DNA from: an uncultured Pseudomonadota bacterium
GTDB taxonomy: Bacteria; Pseudomonadota; Gammaproteobacteria; Burkholderiales; Burkholderiaceae
Direction of reading: 5' to 3'
DNA: 9,502 bases
Assembly: GCA_946480245.1 (NCBI GenBank)
Contig: CAMLIZ010000173.1
Coordinates: 1-9,502, forward strand
In this document: piece by piece, positions 1 to 6,123 of the stretch
Position numbering within the stretch: position 1 is the stretch's first letter
How the letters are laid out: the number at the start of each line of letters is the position of its first letter
Translations under genes and position numbers: made by a program
The notes under the pieces: model-generated
Database searches by the model: none
What the model saw: the letters and a program-made list of their open reading frames with translations, nothing else
Told to the model about the DNA's origin: nothing

Positions 1-1213
1 CGGGGTCGTCGTCCTGGTTCACCAGCAGGCGCAGCCAGGCGCACAGGTCCTTGATTTCGGCGCGATCGAAGAAGCTCTGGCCGCCCGACACCTTGTACGG
101 GATCTGCGCGCGCCGCAGCGCCTGCTCGAACACGCGCGCCTGATGGTTGGCGCGGTAGAGGATGGCGAAGTCGGCGAACTTGCATTCGCCGCCCTGCGCA
201 CGCTGGCTCTGGATGCGCGCCACCGCCCGCTCGGCCTCATGCTCCTCGCCGTCGCACTCGACCAGGCGCACCGGCTCGCCGTCGCCGTATTCGCTCCACA
301 GCTTCTTCTCGAAGATCTTCGGGTTGCCGGCGATCACGTTGTTGGCCGCGCGCAGGATGTTGCCGGTGGAGCGGTAGTTCTGCTCCAGCGGCACCACCTT
401 GAGCGTGGGCCAGTCCTGCGGCAGGCGCTTCAGGTTGTCGATGGTGGCGCCGCGCCAGCCGTAGATGCTCTGGTCGTCGTCGCCCACTGCGGTGAACAGC
501 CCGCGCCGGGCCGGATGCGGATGATCGACCAGCGCCTTCAGCAGCTCGTACTGAACCGCGTTGGTGTCCTGGTATTCGTCCACCAGCACGTAGCGCAGCG
601 TGTTCTGCCATTTGTCGCGCGCCTCGGCATCGCTGGACAGCAGCTTCAGCGGCAGGCTGATCAGGTCGTCGAAATCCACCGCCTGGTAGGCCGCGAGGCG
701 CTCCTCGTACAGCCGCATCACGCGGGCGATCTGCTGCTCCTCGGGGTTCTTCGCCGCGGCCAGCGCGCCGTCGCTGTTCAGCCCCTGGTTCTTCCACAGG
801 CTGATGGTCCACTGCCAGCGCTTGGCGGCCGCGTTGTCGGTGCTGCCGCCCGCGTCCTTCAGCACGCCCAGCACGTCGTCGCTGTCGAGGATGGAGAACT
901 GCGGCTTCAGGCCCAGCCGCTCGCCGTCACTGCGCAGCAGGCGCACGCCGAGCGAATGGAAGGTGCTCACCACCAGGTCCTTCGCGGCCTTGTGCCCCAC
1001 CAGCGCCTTGGCGCGCTCGCGCATCTCGGCGGCGGCCTTGTTCGTGAAGGTGATGGCCGCGATCTGCTTCGGCTCGTAGCCGGCCTGCAGCAGGCGCGCG
1101 ATCTTGTGCGTGATCACGCGCGTCTTGCCCGAGCCGGCGCCCGCCACCACCAGGCAGGGGCCGTTCAGGTGGTGCACGGCGTCGAGCTGGGCGGGGTTGA
1201 GCGAATCGGCCAT
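1..1213 (-). CDS. rep: Rep-type ATP-dependent DNA helicase (UvrD/Rep superfamily 1), 3' part cut off by window edge
   Basis: A 3'-5' single-strand DNA translocase of superfamily 1; Rep clears proteins ahead of replication forks and helps restart. The minus-strand frame opens with ATG at 1213 and stays open to the left edge, giving 404 residues of a protein usually near 670. Seen: Q-motif Gln9, Walker A AGAGSGKT (24-31), motif Ia AAITFTNKAA, motif Ib VSTFHSLG, Walker B VDEYQDTN (211-218), motif III GDDDQSIYGWRG (244-255), motif IV LEQNYRSTGNIL, and the 1B/2B-region stretch YKVSGGQSFFDRAEIKDL. The wording of these blocks (GDDDQSIY, EEHEAERA, NHQARVFE, SGGQSFF) follows Rep more closely than UvrD or PcrA. 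No good Shine-Dalgarno precedes the ATG; a TATGAT -10-like box lies about 27 nt upstream. The gene is divergent from the GNAT gene. The missing C-terminus cannot be judged. Confidence 0.95.
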   Translation of the reverse strand, partial: MADSLNPAQLDAVHHLNGPCLVVAGAGSGKTRVITHKIARLLQAGYEPKQIAAITFTNKAAAEMRERAKALVGHKAAKDLVVSTFHSLGVRLLRSDGERLGLKPQFSILDSDDVLGVLKDAGGSTDNAAAKRWQWTISLWKNQGLNSDGALAAAKNPEEQQIARVMRLYEERLAAYQAVDFDDLISLPLKLLSSDAEARDKWQNTLRYVLVDEYQDTNAVQYELLKALVDHPHPARRGLFTAVGDDDQSIYGWRGATIDNLKRLPQDWPTLKVVPLEQNYRSTGNILRAANNVIAGNPKIFEKKLWSEYGDGEPVRLVECDGEEHEAERAVARIQSQRAQGGECKFADFAILYRANHQARVFEQALRRAQIPYKVSGGQSFFDRAEIKDLCAWLRLLVNQDDDP

Positions 1214-1239
1214 GGTGGGGTACAGCGGAGCAGCCGGGG

Positions 1240-1245
1240 ATCATA
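1240..1245 (-). promoter_or_regulatory. Candidate -10 box (TATGAT) for the rep helicase
   Basis: Read on the minus strand the hexamer is TATGAT, one mismatch from the TATAAT consensus and an AT-rich island in very GC-rich surroundings. A start of transcription about 7 nt downstream would leave a leader of roughly 20 nt before the ATG at 1213. No clear -35 hexamer stands at the expected spacing. The assignment is inference. Confidence 0.45.
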
Positions 1246-1271
1246 GCGAGCACCCTCGCCGCGGCGCCGCC

Positions 1272-1277
1272 GATACT
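1272..1277 (+). promoter_or_regulatory. Candidate -10 box (GATACT) directly before the GNAT gene
   Basis: GATACT ends 6 nt before the ATG at 1284, so a start site at the usual distance would fall on or next to the A of the start codon. There is no Shine-Dalgarno in between, which fits a leaderless mRNA. The 10-mer CGCCGATACT occurs again before the AEC permease gene. No -35 match is seen. Inference from position and sequence only. Confidence 0.4.
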
Positions 1278-1283
1278 CGTGAC

Positions 1284-1802
1284 ATGCAACGCGATCCTCC
1301 GAAGCTGCTGTTGCGTGCGCCCGCTGCCAGCGATCTGCAGGCGCTGTACGAGCTGCATGCCGACCCGGCCGCGAACCGCTTCAATCCCGCCGGCCCGATG
1401 CGCTCGCTGGATGCGGCGGCCGAGCTGCTCGACGTGCTGGTCGCGCACTGGCGGCAACACGGCTTCGGCTACTGGATGGCGGCCGATGCCGGGCGGCCCG
1501 ACCACGTGCTCGGCATCGGTGGCCTGGTGGAAAAGAGCGTGCCGGGCCGACGCGGCCTGAACCTGTACTACCGGCTGCGCCCCGAGGCCTGGGGCCGCGG
1601 CCTGGCCACGGCGCTGGCGCTGCGTGCGATCACGCTGGCCACCGACACCCTGCACCGCCGCCACGAGGTGTTCGCCCGCGTGCGGCCCGACAACGCGCCG
1701 TCGATGCGCGTGCTCGAGCGCGCCGGCCTGGTGTGCATCGGCGAGGTGCAGGACGTGGATGCCGCGCTGCCGCCGAGCCGGCTCTACGTGGTCGAGCGCT
1801 GA
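1284..1802 (+). CDS. GNAT-family N-acetyltransferase (RimJ/RimL-like)
   Basis: 172 residues, the normal length for a single-domain GNAT acetyltransferase that moves acetyl from acetyl-CoA to an amine; the acceptor cannot be told from sequence. Seen: an N-terminal strand LLLRAPAASDLQALYEL typical of RimJ-type members, the central strand GLNLYYRLRPEAWGRGLATAL (91-111) carrying the acetyl-CoA pyrophosphate loop (WGRGLAT, 103-109), and the late motif RPDNAPSMRVLERAGL (134-149), whose Asn and helix close the cofactor site. RimJ/RimL relatives acetylate ribosomal-protein N-termini, but many homologues act on small molecules or unknown targets. I chose ATG 1284 because homology begins at once and because upstream in-frame sequence runs into the rep promoter region. 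No Shine-Dalgarno is visible. It is divergent from rep and followed after 69 nt by the phosphatase gene. Confidence 0.88.
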   Translation: MQRDPPKLLLRAPAASDLQALYELHADPAANRFNPAGPMRSLDAAAELLDVLVAHWRQHGFGYWMAADAGRPDHVLGIGGLVEKSVPGRRGLNLYYRLRPEAWGRGLATALALRAITLATDTLHRRHEVFARVRPDNAPSMRVLERAGLVCIGEVQDVDAALPPSRLYVVER

Positions 1803-1854
1803 TCGGCGCGCGCGTCAATCCCCGGCACCGCAGCCTGTGCAGCGCGGGCGCCCT

Positions 1855-1863
1855 TGGCACACT
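1855..1863 (+). promoter_or_regulatory. Candidate extended -10 (TGG-CACACT) before the phoD-like gene
   Basis: TG-G-CACACT resembles an extended -10 element (TGn followed by a weak TAnnnT-like hexamer). It ends 8 nt before the ATG at 1872, so transcription would start within a couple of bases of the start codon. No Shine-Dalgarno is present. The hexamer is a weak match on its own; it is listed because it repeats the arrangement seen before the GNAT and AEC genes. Confidence 0.3.
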
Positions 1864-1871
1864 GCTGCCCC

Positions 1872-3398
1872 ATGCCCCATCCCGCCCTTCCCCTGCCGCG
1901 CCGCCGCCTGCTGCAGGCAGCGCTGGCCGCCGGCATTGCACCGGCCTTCGTGCGCCACGCCTGTGCCGCCGACCTGCCGCGCTTTGCGCTCGGCGTGGCC
2001 TCCGGCCATCCGCGGCCCGACGGCATCGTGCTGTGGACCCGCCTGGTCGGCGCCGCGCTGCCCGAGCGCGTGCCCGTGCAATGGGAGCTGGCCGAGGACG
2101 CGCAGTTCCGCCACGTCGTGGCGCGCGGCAGCGAGACCGCCGAGGCCGCCTGGGCGCACAGCGTGCACGCCGAGCCGGCGGCGCTGCGGCCCGCGCGCTG
2201 GTACTGGTATCGCTTCCACGCGCTCGGCCAGACCAGCAGCGTGGGGCGCACGCGCACGGCACCCGCGCCCGATGCAGCGGCCACGCTGAACTTCGCGATC
2301 GCCAGCTGCCAGCGCTGGGACCACGGCCACTACGCCGCCTGGCGCCACATGGCCGAGGAGCCGCTGGACCTGGTGATGTTCCTCGGCGACTACATCTACG
2401 AATACGCCTCCAAGGCCGACGCCGTGCGCCCGCACGAAGGCGGCTACCTGCGCACGCTGCCACAGTACCGCGCGCGCTATGCGCAGTACAAGAGCGACCC
2501 CGCGCTGCAGGCGATGCATGCGGCCGTGCCCTGGCTGTACGTGTGGGACGACCACGAGGTGCAGAACGACTACGCCGGCCTGCAGGGCGAGGATCTGCAG
2601 CCCGACTTCGCCGTGCGGCGGGCCGCGGCCTACCAGGCCTACTGGGAGCACCAGCCGATGCCGCAGGCCTGGCGCCCGCGCGGCCCCGACATGCGCATGC
2701 ACGCGCGCTGGGACTGGGGCACGCTGGCGCGCATCCACACGCTCGACGACCGCCAGTACCGCGACCCGCAGGCCTGCCCCGAGCCCGGCCATGGCGGCAG
2801 CACCCGCGTGTCGCCGCAGGCCTGCCCGGCGCTGCTCGACCCGAGCCGCACGCTGCTCGGCGCGGCCCAGGAGCGCTGGCTGGCCGAGGGTTGGGATCTG
2901 CAGCGGCCGTGGAACCTCGTGGCGCAGCAAACGCTGATGGCGCGCTTCAACTGGCGCGCGCCCGACGTCGAGCCCAGCGTCTGGACCGACGGCTGGGACG
3001 GCTACGCACCCGCGCGCCAGCGCCTGCTGGCCACCGTGCGCGACAAGCAGGTGCCCGGCGTGGTGGTGCTGGGCGGCGATGTGCACACGCACTACGTGGC
3101 GGACCTCAAGCCCGACTTCGACGACCCGCGCTCGCCGGTGGTGGCGGCCGAGTTTTGTGGCAGCTCGATCACCAGCCGCTCGATGAGCCAGGCCCGGCTC
3201 GACGCCGCGCTGCCCTTCAATCCGCACATCCACTACGGCCGCAGCGACCGGCGTGGCTACATCAGCTTCACGCTCGATGCGCAGCGCCTGCAGGCACGCG
3301 TGCGCGGGCTGGACGACGTGCTCGACCCCGCCAGCCCGATCCGCACGCTGGCCGAGTTCAGCGTGGTGGCCGGCCACGCCGGCGTGCAGCCGGGCTGA
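1872..3398 (+). CDS. phoD: PhoD-type alkaline phosphatase/phosphodiesterase, Tat-exported
   Basis: 508 residues, usual for PhoD. The family hydrolyses phosphate mono- and diesters outside the cytoplasm and uses an iron plus two calcium ions. Seen: a twin-arginine signal peptide (PRRRLLQ at 9-15, hydrophobic stretch to about 27, likely cleavage after ACA at 30-32). A Fe/Ig-like N-terminal domain follows (FALGVASGHPRPDGIVLWTRL, 38-58). The metallophosphatase core then has SCQRWD (145-150, whose Cys matches the iron-binding Cys of PhoD), FLGDYIYEY (170-178), WDDHEVQNDY (225-234) and GDVHTHY (402-408). All key blocks are present, so it should be active. ATG 1872 was chosen over an upstream in-frame TTG at 1854 because it places the twin arginines at residues 10-12. 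PhoD genes are often phosphate-starvation regulated, but I see no convincing Pho box. The AEC permease gene follows after 52 nt. Confidence 0.93.
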   Translation: MPHPALPLPRRRLLQAALAAGIAPAFVRHACAADLPRFALGVASGHPRPDGIVLWTRLVGAALPERVPVQWELAEDAQFRHVVARGSETAEAAWAHSVHAEPAALRPARWYWYRFHALGQTSSVGRTRTAPAPDAAATLNFAIASCQRWDHGHYAAWRHMAEEPLDLVMFLGDYIYEYASKADAVRPHEGGYLRTLPQYRARYAQYKSDPALQAMHAAVPWLYVWDDHEVQNDYAGLQGEDLQPDFAVRRAAAYQAYWEHQPMPQAWRPRGPDMRMHARWDWGTLARIHTLDDRQYRDPQACPEPGHGGSTRVSPQACPALLDPSRTLLGAAQERWLAEGWDLQRPWNLVAQQTLMARFNWRAPDVEPSVWTDGWDGYAPARQRLLATVRDKQVPGVVVLGGDVHTHYVADLKPDFDDPRSPVVAAEFCGSSITSRSMSQARLDAALPFNPHIHYGRSDRRGYISFTLDAQRLQARVRGLDDVLDPASPIRTLAEFSVVAGHAGVQPG

Positions 3399-3412
3399 AC
3401 GGCACTGCAGCC

Positions 3413-3430
3413 GCGCACAGCCCCGTGCGC
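3413..3430 (+). repeat. Short inverted repeat between phoD-like and AEC genes
   Basis: GCGCAC, a 6-nt loop, then GTGCGC form a perfect 6-bp hairpin 14 nt after the phosphatase stop codon. No T-run follows, so it is not a standard intrinsic terminator. It lies just before the GATACT box of the next gene. In DNA this GC-rich, short GC hairpins arise easily, so its role is uncertain. Confidence 0.3.
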
Positions 3431-3431
3431 C

Positions 3432-3437
3432 GATACT
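3432..3437 (+). promoter_or_regulatory. Candidate -10 box (GATACT) before the AEC permease gene
   Basis: The same CGCCGATACT 10-mer found before the GNAT gene. The hexamer ends 13 nt before the ATG at 3451, predicting a leader of only about 6 nt. A weak GGGG (3441-3444) could act as a poor Shine-Dalgarno. No -35 match is seen. Inference. Confidence 0.35.
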
Positions 3438-3450
3438 GCCGGGGCTCGTC

Positions 3451-4422
3451 ATGCAGGCCATCCTCTCCGTCACGATCCCGTTCTTCGCGCTGGTGCTCGC
3501 GGGCTGGCTGGCGGCGCAGCGCCGCCTGTTGCCCGAGGCCGCGATCCCGGGCATGAACGGCTTCGTGTTGTTCTTCGCGCTGCCCTGCCTGCTGTTTCGC
3601 TTCGGCATGAACACGCCGGTGCTGCAGCTGCTGAACCCGGCCGTGCTGGGCGTGTACCTGGCCTGTGCACTGATCGTCGTCGGCTTCACGGTGCTGGTCA
3701 CCTGGGGTGGACCGATCGGCCTGAAGGATGCCGCCTTCGGCGCGCTGGTGGCGGCGTTCCCCAACACCGGCTTCATGGGCGTGCCGCTGCTGGCCGCGCT
3801 GATGGGCGCGTCCGCTGCCGGCCCGGTGATCAGCACCGTGCTGGCGGACCTGTTCGTCACCAGCTCGTTGTGCATCGCACTGGCCGAGGCGCACGGCGCG
3901 GCGCATCACGGCATGCGCGCGGCCGCCGCCAAGGCGCTGCGCGGCGCCTTCAGCAACCCGCTGCCGTGGGCCATCGCGCTCGGCGCACTGAGCTCGGCCA
4001 CCGGCATCAAGCCCGCGGGCCCGCTGGACGCGATGGTGAAGATGCTGGCCGACTCGGCCACGCCGGTGGCGCTGTTCACGATCGGCGCCGTGCTGTGGCG
4101 CGCCGGCCAGCATGCCCACACCCGCACGCCGGCGGCGCAGTTCGTGCCGGTGGCGCTGATCAAGCTGTTCGTGCACCCGGCGCTGGTCGCGCTGCTGGGC
4201 GCCGGCGCGCGCCGGCTGGGTGCGCCGCTGTCGACCTTCGAGCTCACGGTGCTCACGCTGGCCGCCGCGTTGCCGAGCGCGAGCAACGTGTCCCTTCTGG
4301 CCGAACGCTATGGCGCCGACAACGGCCGCATCGCGCGCATCATCCTCAGCTCCACCGTGCTGGCGTTCGTGAGCTTCAGCGCGCTCGCATGGTGGTTCGG
4401 CGCGGGCCGCGCCGCCCACTGA
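3451..4422 (+). CDS. AEC (auxin efflux carrier) family transporter
   Basis: 323 residues, close to the usual 310-320 for bacterial AEC permeases. These are inner-membrane secondary transporters with about ten helices in two inverted repeats; known bacterial members move malonate, malate or other small organic anions. Seen: a first membrane helix at about 2-22, then helices near 36-52, 63-84 and 93-118, a central Ala/His-rich cytoplasmic loop (about 145-170), and helices near 171-185, 204-216, 231-250, 265-280 and 296-317. The crossover motifs are FPNTGFMGVPL (103-113) and LPSASNVSLLAERYG (274-288), with the conserved Asn of each half. The substrate cannot be told; no decarboxylase or malonate gene is adjacent. 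The ATG at 3451 starts directly on the first helix. It lies 17 nt upstream of the GFA gene, which has a good ribosome site, so the two are probably co-transcribed. Confidence 0.92.
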   Translation: MQAILSVTIPFFALVLAGWLAAQRRLLPEAAIPGMNGFVLFFALPCLLFRFGMNTPVLQLLNPAVLGVYLACALIVVGFTVLVTWGGPIGLKDAAFGALVAAFPNTGFMGVPLLAALMGASAAGPVISTVLADLFVTSSLCIALAEAHGAAHHGMRAAAAKALRGAFSNPLPWAIALGALSSATGIKPAGPLDAMVKMLADSATPVALFTIGAVLWRAGQHAHTRTPAAQFVPVALIKLFVHPALVALLGAGARRLGAPLSTFELTVLTLAAALPSASNVSLLAERYGADNGRIARIILSSTVLAFVSFSALAWWFGAGRAAH

Positions 4423-4424
4423 CG

Positions 4425-4431
4425 AAGGGAG
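4425..4431 (+). promoter_or_regulatory. Ribosome binding site of the GFA-family gene (AAGGGAG)
   Basis: A strong Shine-Dalgarno-like AAGGGAG starting 3 nt after the AEC stop codon and 8 nt before the ATG at 4440. It fixes the start of the GFA gene and supports translation from a shared message with the permease. It is one of only two clear ribosome sites in the window. Confidence 0.7.
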
Positions 4432-4439
4432 TGATTGCG

Positions 4440-4907
4440 ATGCAACTGAAAGGCAGCTGCCATTGCGGCGCGGTGCGCTTCGAGGTGCAGGCGATGTCGC
4501 CGGTGCCGTTCTTGCGCTGCTACTGCTCGATCTGCCGCAAGACGGCCGGCAGCGGCGGCTATGCGGTGAACCTCGGCGCCGACAACGCCACCCTCAAGGT
4601 CGAGGGCCGCGAGCACCTGTCGGTGTACCGCGCGCACATGCCGGACGGGCACACCAGCACGGGCCAACGCCACTTCTGCAAGCACTGCGGCACCGCGCTG
4701 TGGCTGTACGACCCCACCTGGCCGGAGCTGGTGCATCCGCACGCAGGGGCCATCGACACGCCGCTGCCGCTGCCGCCCGAGCGCACGCACATGATGCTGG
4801 GCTCGGCCGCCAACTGGGTGCAGCCGGACATCGGCCCGGGCGACGCGCAGTTCGACGCCTACCCGGACGAGTCACTGGCCGACTGGCACCGGCGCCACGG
4901 CCTGTAG
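4440..4907 (+). CDS. GFA-family protein (CENP-V/GFA zinc fold)
   Basis: 155 residues, a full-length single-domain member of the family named after glutathione-dependent formaldehyde-activating enzyme. Seen: the complete set of cysteine ligands for two zinc ions, CHC near the start (C7, C9), CYCSIC (C27, C29, C32) and CKHC (C80, C83), with the family signatures SCHCGAVRFEV, RKTAGSGG and HFCKHCGTAL. The founding member, Gfa, was proposed to speed glutathione-formaldehyde adduct formation, but that activity has been questioned and most homologues have no proven function. No formaldehyde dehydrogenase or thiol pathway gene is nearby, so I name only the fold. The start is set by the AAGGGAG site. 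Its stop lies 5 nt from the stop of the convergent SphA-like gene. Confidence 0.92.
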   Translation: MQLKGSCHCGAVRFEVQAMSPVPFLRCYCSICRKTAGSGGYAVNLGADNATLKVEGREHLSVYRAHMPDGHTSTGQRHFCKHCGTALWLYDPTWPELVHPHAGAIDTPLPLPPERTHMMLGSAANWVQPDIGPGDAQFDAYPDESLADWHRRHGL

Positions 4908-4912
4908 CGCGC

Positions 4913-5935
4913 CTACTGGAAGCGCAGGTTCAGCCGCACCCAGCCCAGCTGGCCCTCGGGCCGGTTGCGCACCGAGAACTCCTGCATCAGCTTCACGTCC
5001 ACGGCCCAGTTGCCGCTGTCGGCGATGTAGGCCAGCACGGGCCCGGCCGAATAGGCCTGCACCTTGTCGCCTGTGGCCGGCACGCCGGGGCCGGCGTCGG
5101 CGGTGAACTGCTTCAGCACGTAGCCCTGCAGCCCCACGCGCCACTGATCGTTGGCGCGCCACAGCGCGGTCCAGTCGGCATGCAGGTACTGGCCCGAGCG
5201 CACCTCGGTGTCGCGGTTGGTGGTGTTGAACGAGTAGGTGCTGCGCAGCGCCAGCTCCAGCCCGTTGTCCCAGGTGCGCGCCAGTACCAGCAGCGGGCGC
5301 AGCGTCCAGTAGTTGCCGGTGCCGGTGTTGACCGCACGGTTCTTGTCGTAGTCGCCGGTGGGCGCGTCCACCGCCAGCCCAGCGGCCACGCGCGAGCTGT
5401 CGCCGGCCCAGTCGACGAAGGCCTCCAGCTCGGCGTCGGCCAGGCCGCTGTGGCTGCCCGACATCGCGCTGCCTTCCTGCGCCAGCAGCCCGTTCACCAA
5501 CGCCGCCTGCTGCGCCGGCAGGCCGGCGGGCAGCGTGGCGCCGAGGCGGATTTCCTGCGTCTGATGCACCAGCGGCAGCGTGGCGGAGAAGCCGAGGTGG
5601 CCGTCGGCCAGCGTCTGCTCGGCGATGTAGGTCAGGCGCGGCACCAGCACGTCGGCGCGGATCTTCGCGTCCACGCTGAGCGCCAGCGGGCCGAGCGGCG
5701 TGTCGGCGCTGCTGCTGAGCGGCTTGCCGTCGTCGCCGCGCAGTTTGTCGGCCTGGTAGTGCTGCAGCCACAGCTGGCCATACCAGCCGGGGAACTGCGG
5801 CGTGGTGAGCTCGAACGACGGCGCGCCCAGCAGTGCGCGTACCTGGCCGTTCTCAGTGGCTGCTGCGGGAGCGGCGGCCAGTGCAGTCAGCGCGGCCGCG
5901 GCGCAGGCGCAACCTGCCATCGATGCAGTCTTCAT
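4913..5935 (-). CDS. SphA-like exported protein (phenol meta-pathway associated family, COG4313 type)
   Basis: 340 residues. The protein has a Sec signal peptide (Lys2, Ala-rich core 7-22, likely cleavage after AAA at 24-26, mature end TENG). The body is rich in alternating aromatic/polar strands as in an outer-membrane beta-barrel. Family-like blocks are LPLVHQTQEIRLGA (120-133), GLAVDAPTGDYDKNRAVNTGTGNYW (186-210), ALRSTYSFNTTNRDTEVRSGQYLHADW (229-255) and the end LNLRFQ. Homologues sit beside phenol or aromatic meta-cleavage operons and are presumed to help uptake of hydrophobic substrates; biochemical proof is thin. Here no aromatic-degradation gene is in view, so the substrate is unknown. 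The ATG at 5935 was chosen because it has a GAAGGA ribosome site 5 nt upstream and starts the signal peptide; an in-frame ATG at 5995 would add an unsuited basic extension. Convergent with GFA, divergent from the chalcone-isomerase-like gene. Confidence 0.82.
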   Translation of the reverse strand: MKTASMAGCACAAAALTALAAAPAAATENGQVRALLGAPSFELTTPQFPGWYGQLWLQHYQADKLRGDDGKPLSSSADTPLGPLALSVDAKIRADVLVPRLTYIAEQTLADGHLGFSATLPLVHQTQEIRLGATLPAGLPAQQAALVNGLLAQEGSAMSGSHSGLADAELEAFVDWAGDSSRVAAGLAVDAPTGDYDKNRAVNTGTGNYWTLRPLLVLARTWDNGLELALRSTYSFNTTNRDTEVRSGQYLHADWTALWRANDQWRVGLQGYVLKQFTADAGPGVPATGDKVQAYSAGPVLAYIADSGNWAVDVKLMQEFSVRNRPEGQLGWVRLNLRFQ

Positions 5936-5940
5936 CAGGG

Positions 5941-5946
5941 TCCTTC
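5941..5946 (-). promoter_or_regulatory. Ribosome binding site of the SphA-like gene (GAAGGA)
   Basis: GAAGGA on the minus strand with a 5-nt gap to the ATG at 5935. It decides that start over the in-frame ATG at 5995. Confidence 0.65.
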
Positions 5947-5972
5947 GTAGCGGTTGTTGTGAGTCGCGGCGC

Positions 5973-5981
5973 ATCGTGCCA
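5973..5981 (-). promoter_or_regulatory. Possible extended -10 (TGG-CACGAT) of the SphA-like gene
   Basis: Minus-strand TGGCACGAT has the same TG-n-hexamer shape as the element before the phoD-like gene and would give a leader of about 30 nt containing the GAAGGA site. The hexamer is weak (CACGAT) and no -35 stands at normal spacing. The same bases match the -24 half of a sigma-54 promoter, but the -12 half is not in place. Confidence 0.2.
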
Positions 5982-6034
5982 GCGGGGCCGCGCAAGCCCT
6001 GTGTGAAGCGTCACGTGCGCCACTGACCCACGGA

Positions 6035-6048
6035 GCCAAGTGCTTGGC
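6035..6048. repeat. 14-bp inverted repeat GCCAAG-TG-CTTGGC, possible operator
   Basis: A perfect palindrome with 6-bp arms and a 2-bp centre in the 188-bp region between the divergent SphA-like and chalcone-isomerase-like genes. It is 99 nt upstream of the SphA-like ATG and 75 nt upstream of the other ATG. Dyads of this size in divergent intergenic DNA are often repressor or activator sites. No regulator gene is adjacent, so the partner is unknown. Confidence 0.35.
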
Positions 6049-6077
6049 CGGTGCTTTCGCGCGGCGTGCGGCGCGGG

Positions 6078-6083
6078 TGTAAT
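6078..6083 (+). promoter_or_regulatory. Candidate -10 box (TGTAAT) for the chalcone-isomerase-like gene
   Basis: TGTAAT in GGGTGTAATGC is the best TAnnnT-like hexamer in this half of the intergenic region. It would place the start of transcription about 34 nt before the ATG at 6124. No clear -35 or Shine-Dalgarno accompanies it. Low-confidence inference. Confidence 0.3.
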
Positions 6084-6123
6084 GCGCACGCCCTGCATCG
6101 CAACCTCTTTCGCTGACCACGCC

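Noticed and set aside
143..1246. Plus-strand open frame (367 codons) opposite the rep helicase
   Set aside because: The minus strand here encodes all N-terminal superfamily 1 helicase motifs in one uninterrupted frame; the plus frame is a GC-bias shadow.
1854..1874. Upstream in-frame TTG start for the phoD-like protein
   Set aside because: It has no ribosome site and only adds six residues before the twin-arginine signal; ATG 1872 gives a normal Tat signal.
3253..3450. N-terminal extension of the AEC permease frame into the phoD-like gene
   Set aside because: The extension is an Arg/Ala-rich shadow of the phosphatase; the first membrane helix begins directly at ATG 3451.
1733..3556. Long plus-strand open frame (607 codons) overlapping the phoD-like gene in another frame
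   Set aside because: The translation is dominated by Arg/Ala/Gly/Pro with no motif; it is a frame shadow of the phosphatase.
1815..3875. Very long open frame (686 codons) on the minus strand opposite the phoD-like and AEC genes
   Set aside because: It lies antisense to two genes with full family motifs, its translation is Arg/Ala/His-rich low-complexity with no recognisable domain, and such open antisense frames are expected in DNA with this third-position GC bias.
5905..5920. Possible lipoprotein cysteine (MAGC, Cys9) in the SphA-like protein
   Set aside because: The Cys comes before the hydrophobic core of the signal peptide, so there is no preceding h-region as a lipobox needs; an AAA cleavage site at 24-26 fits better.
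5962..5981. Possible sigma-54 promoter upstream of the SphA-like gene (perfect -24 half TGGCACG on the minus strand)
   Set aside because: Tempting because phenol operons are often sigma-54 dependent, but the -12 GC is one base out of register and the TTGC half is missing; the strict spacing of sigma-54 promoters is not met.
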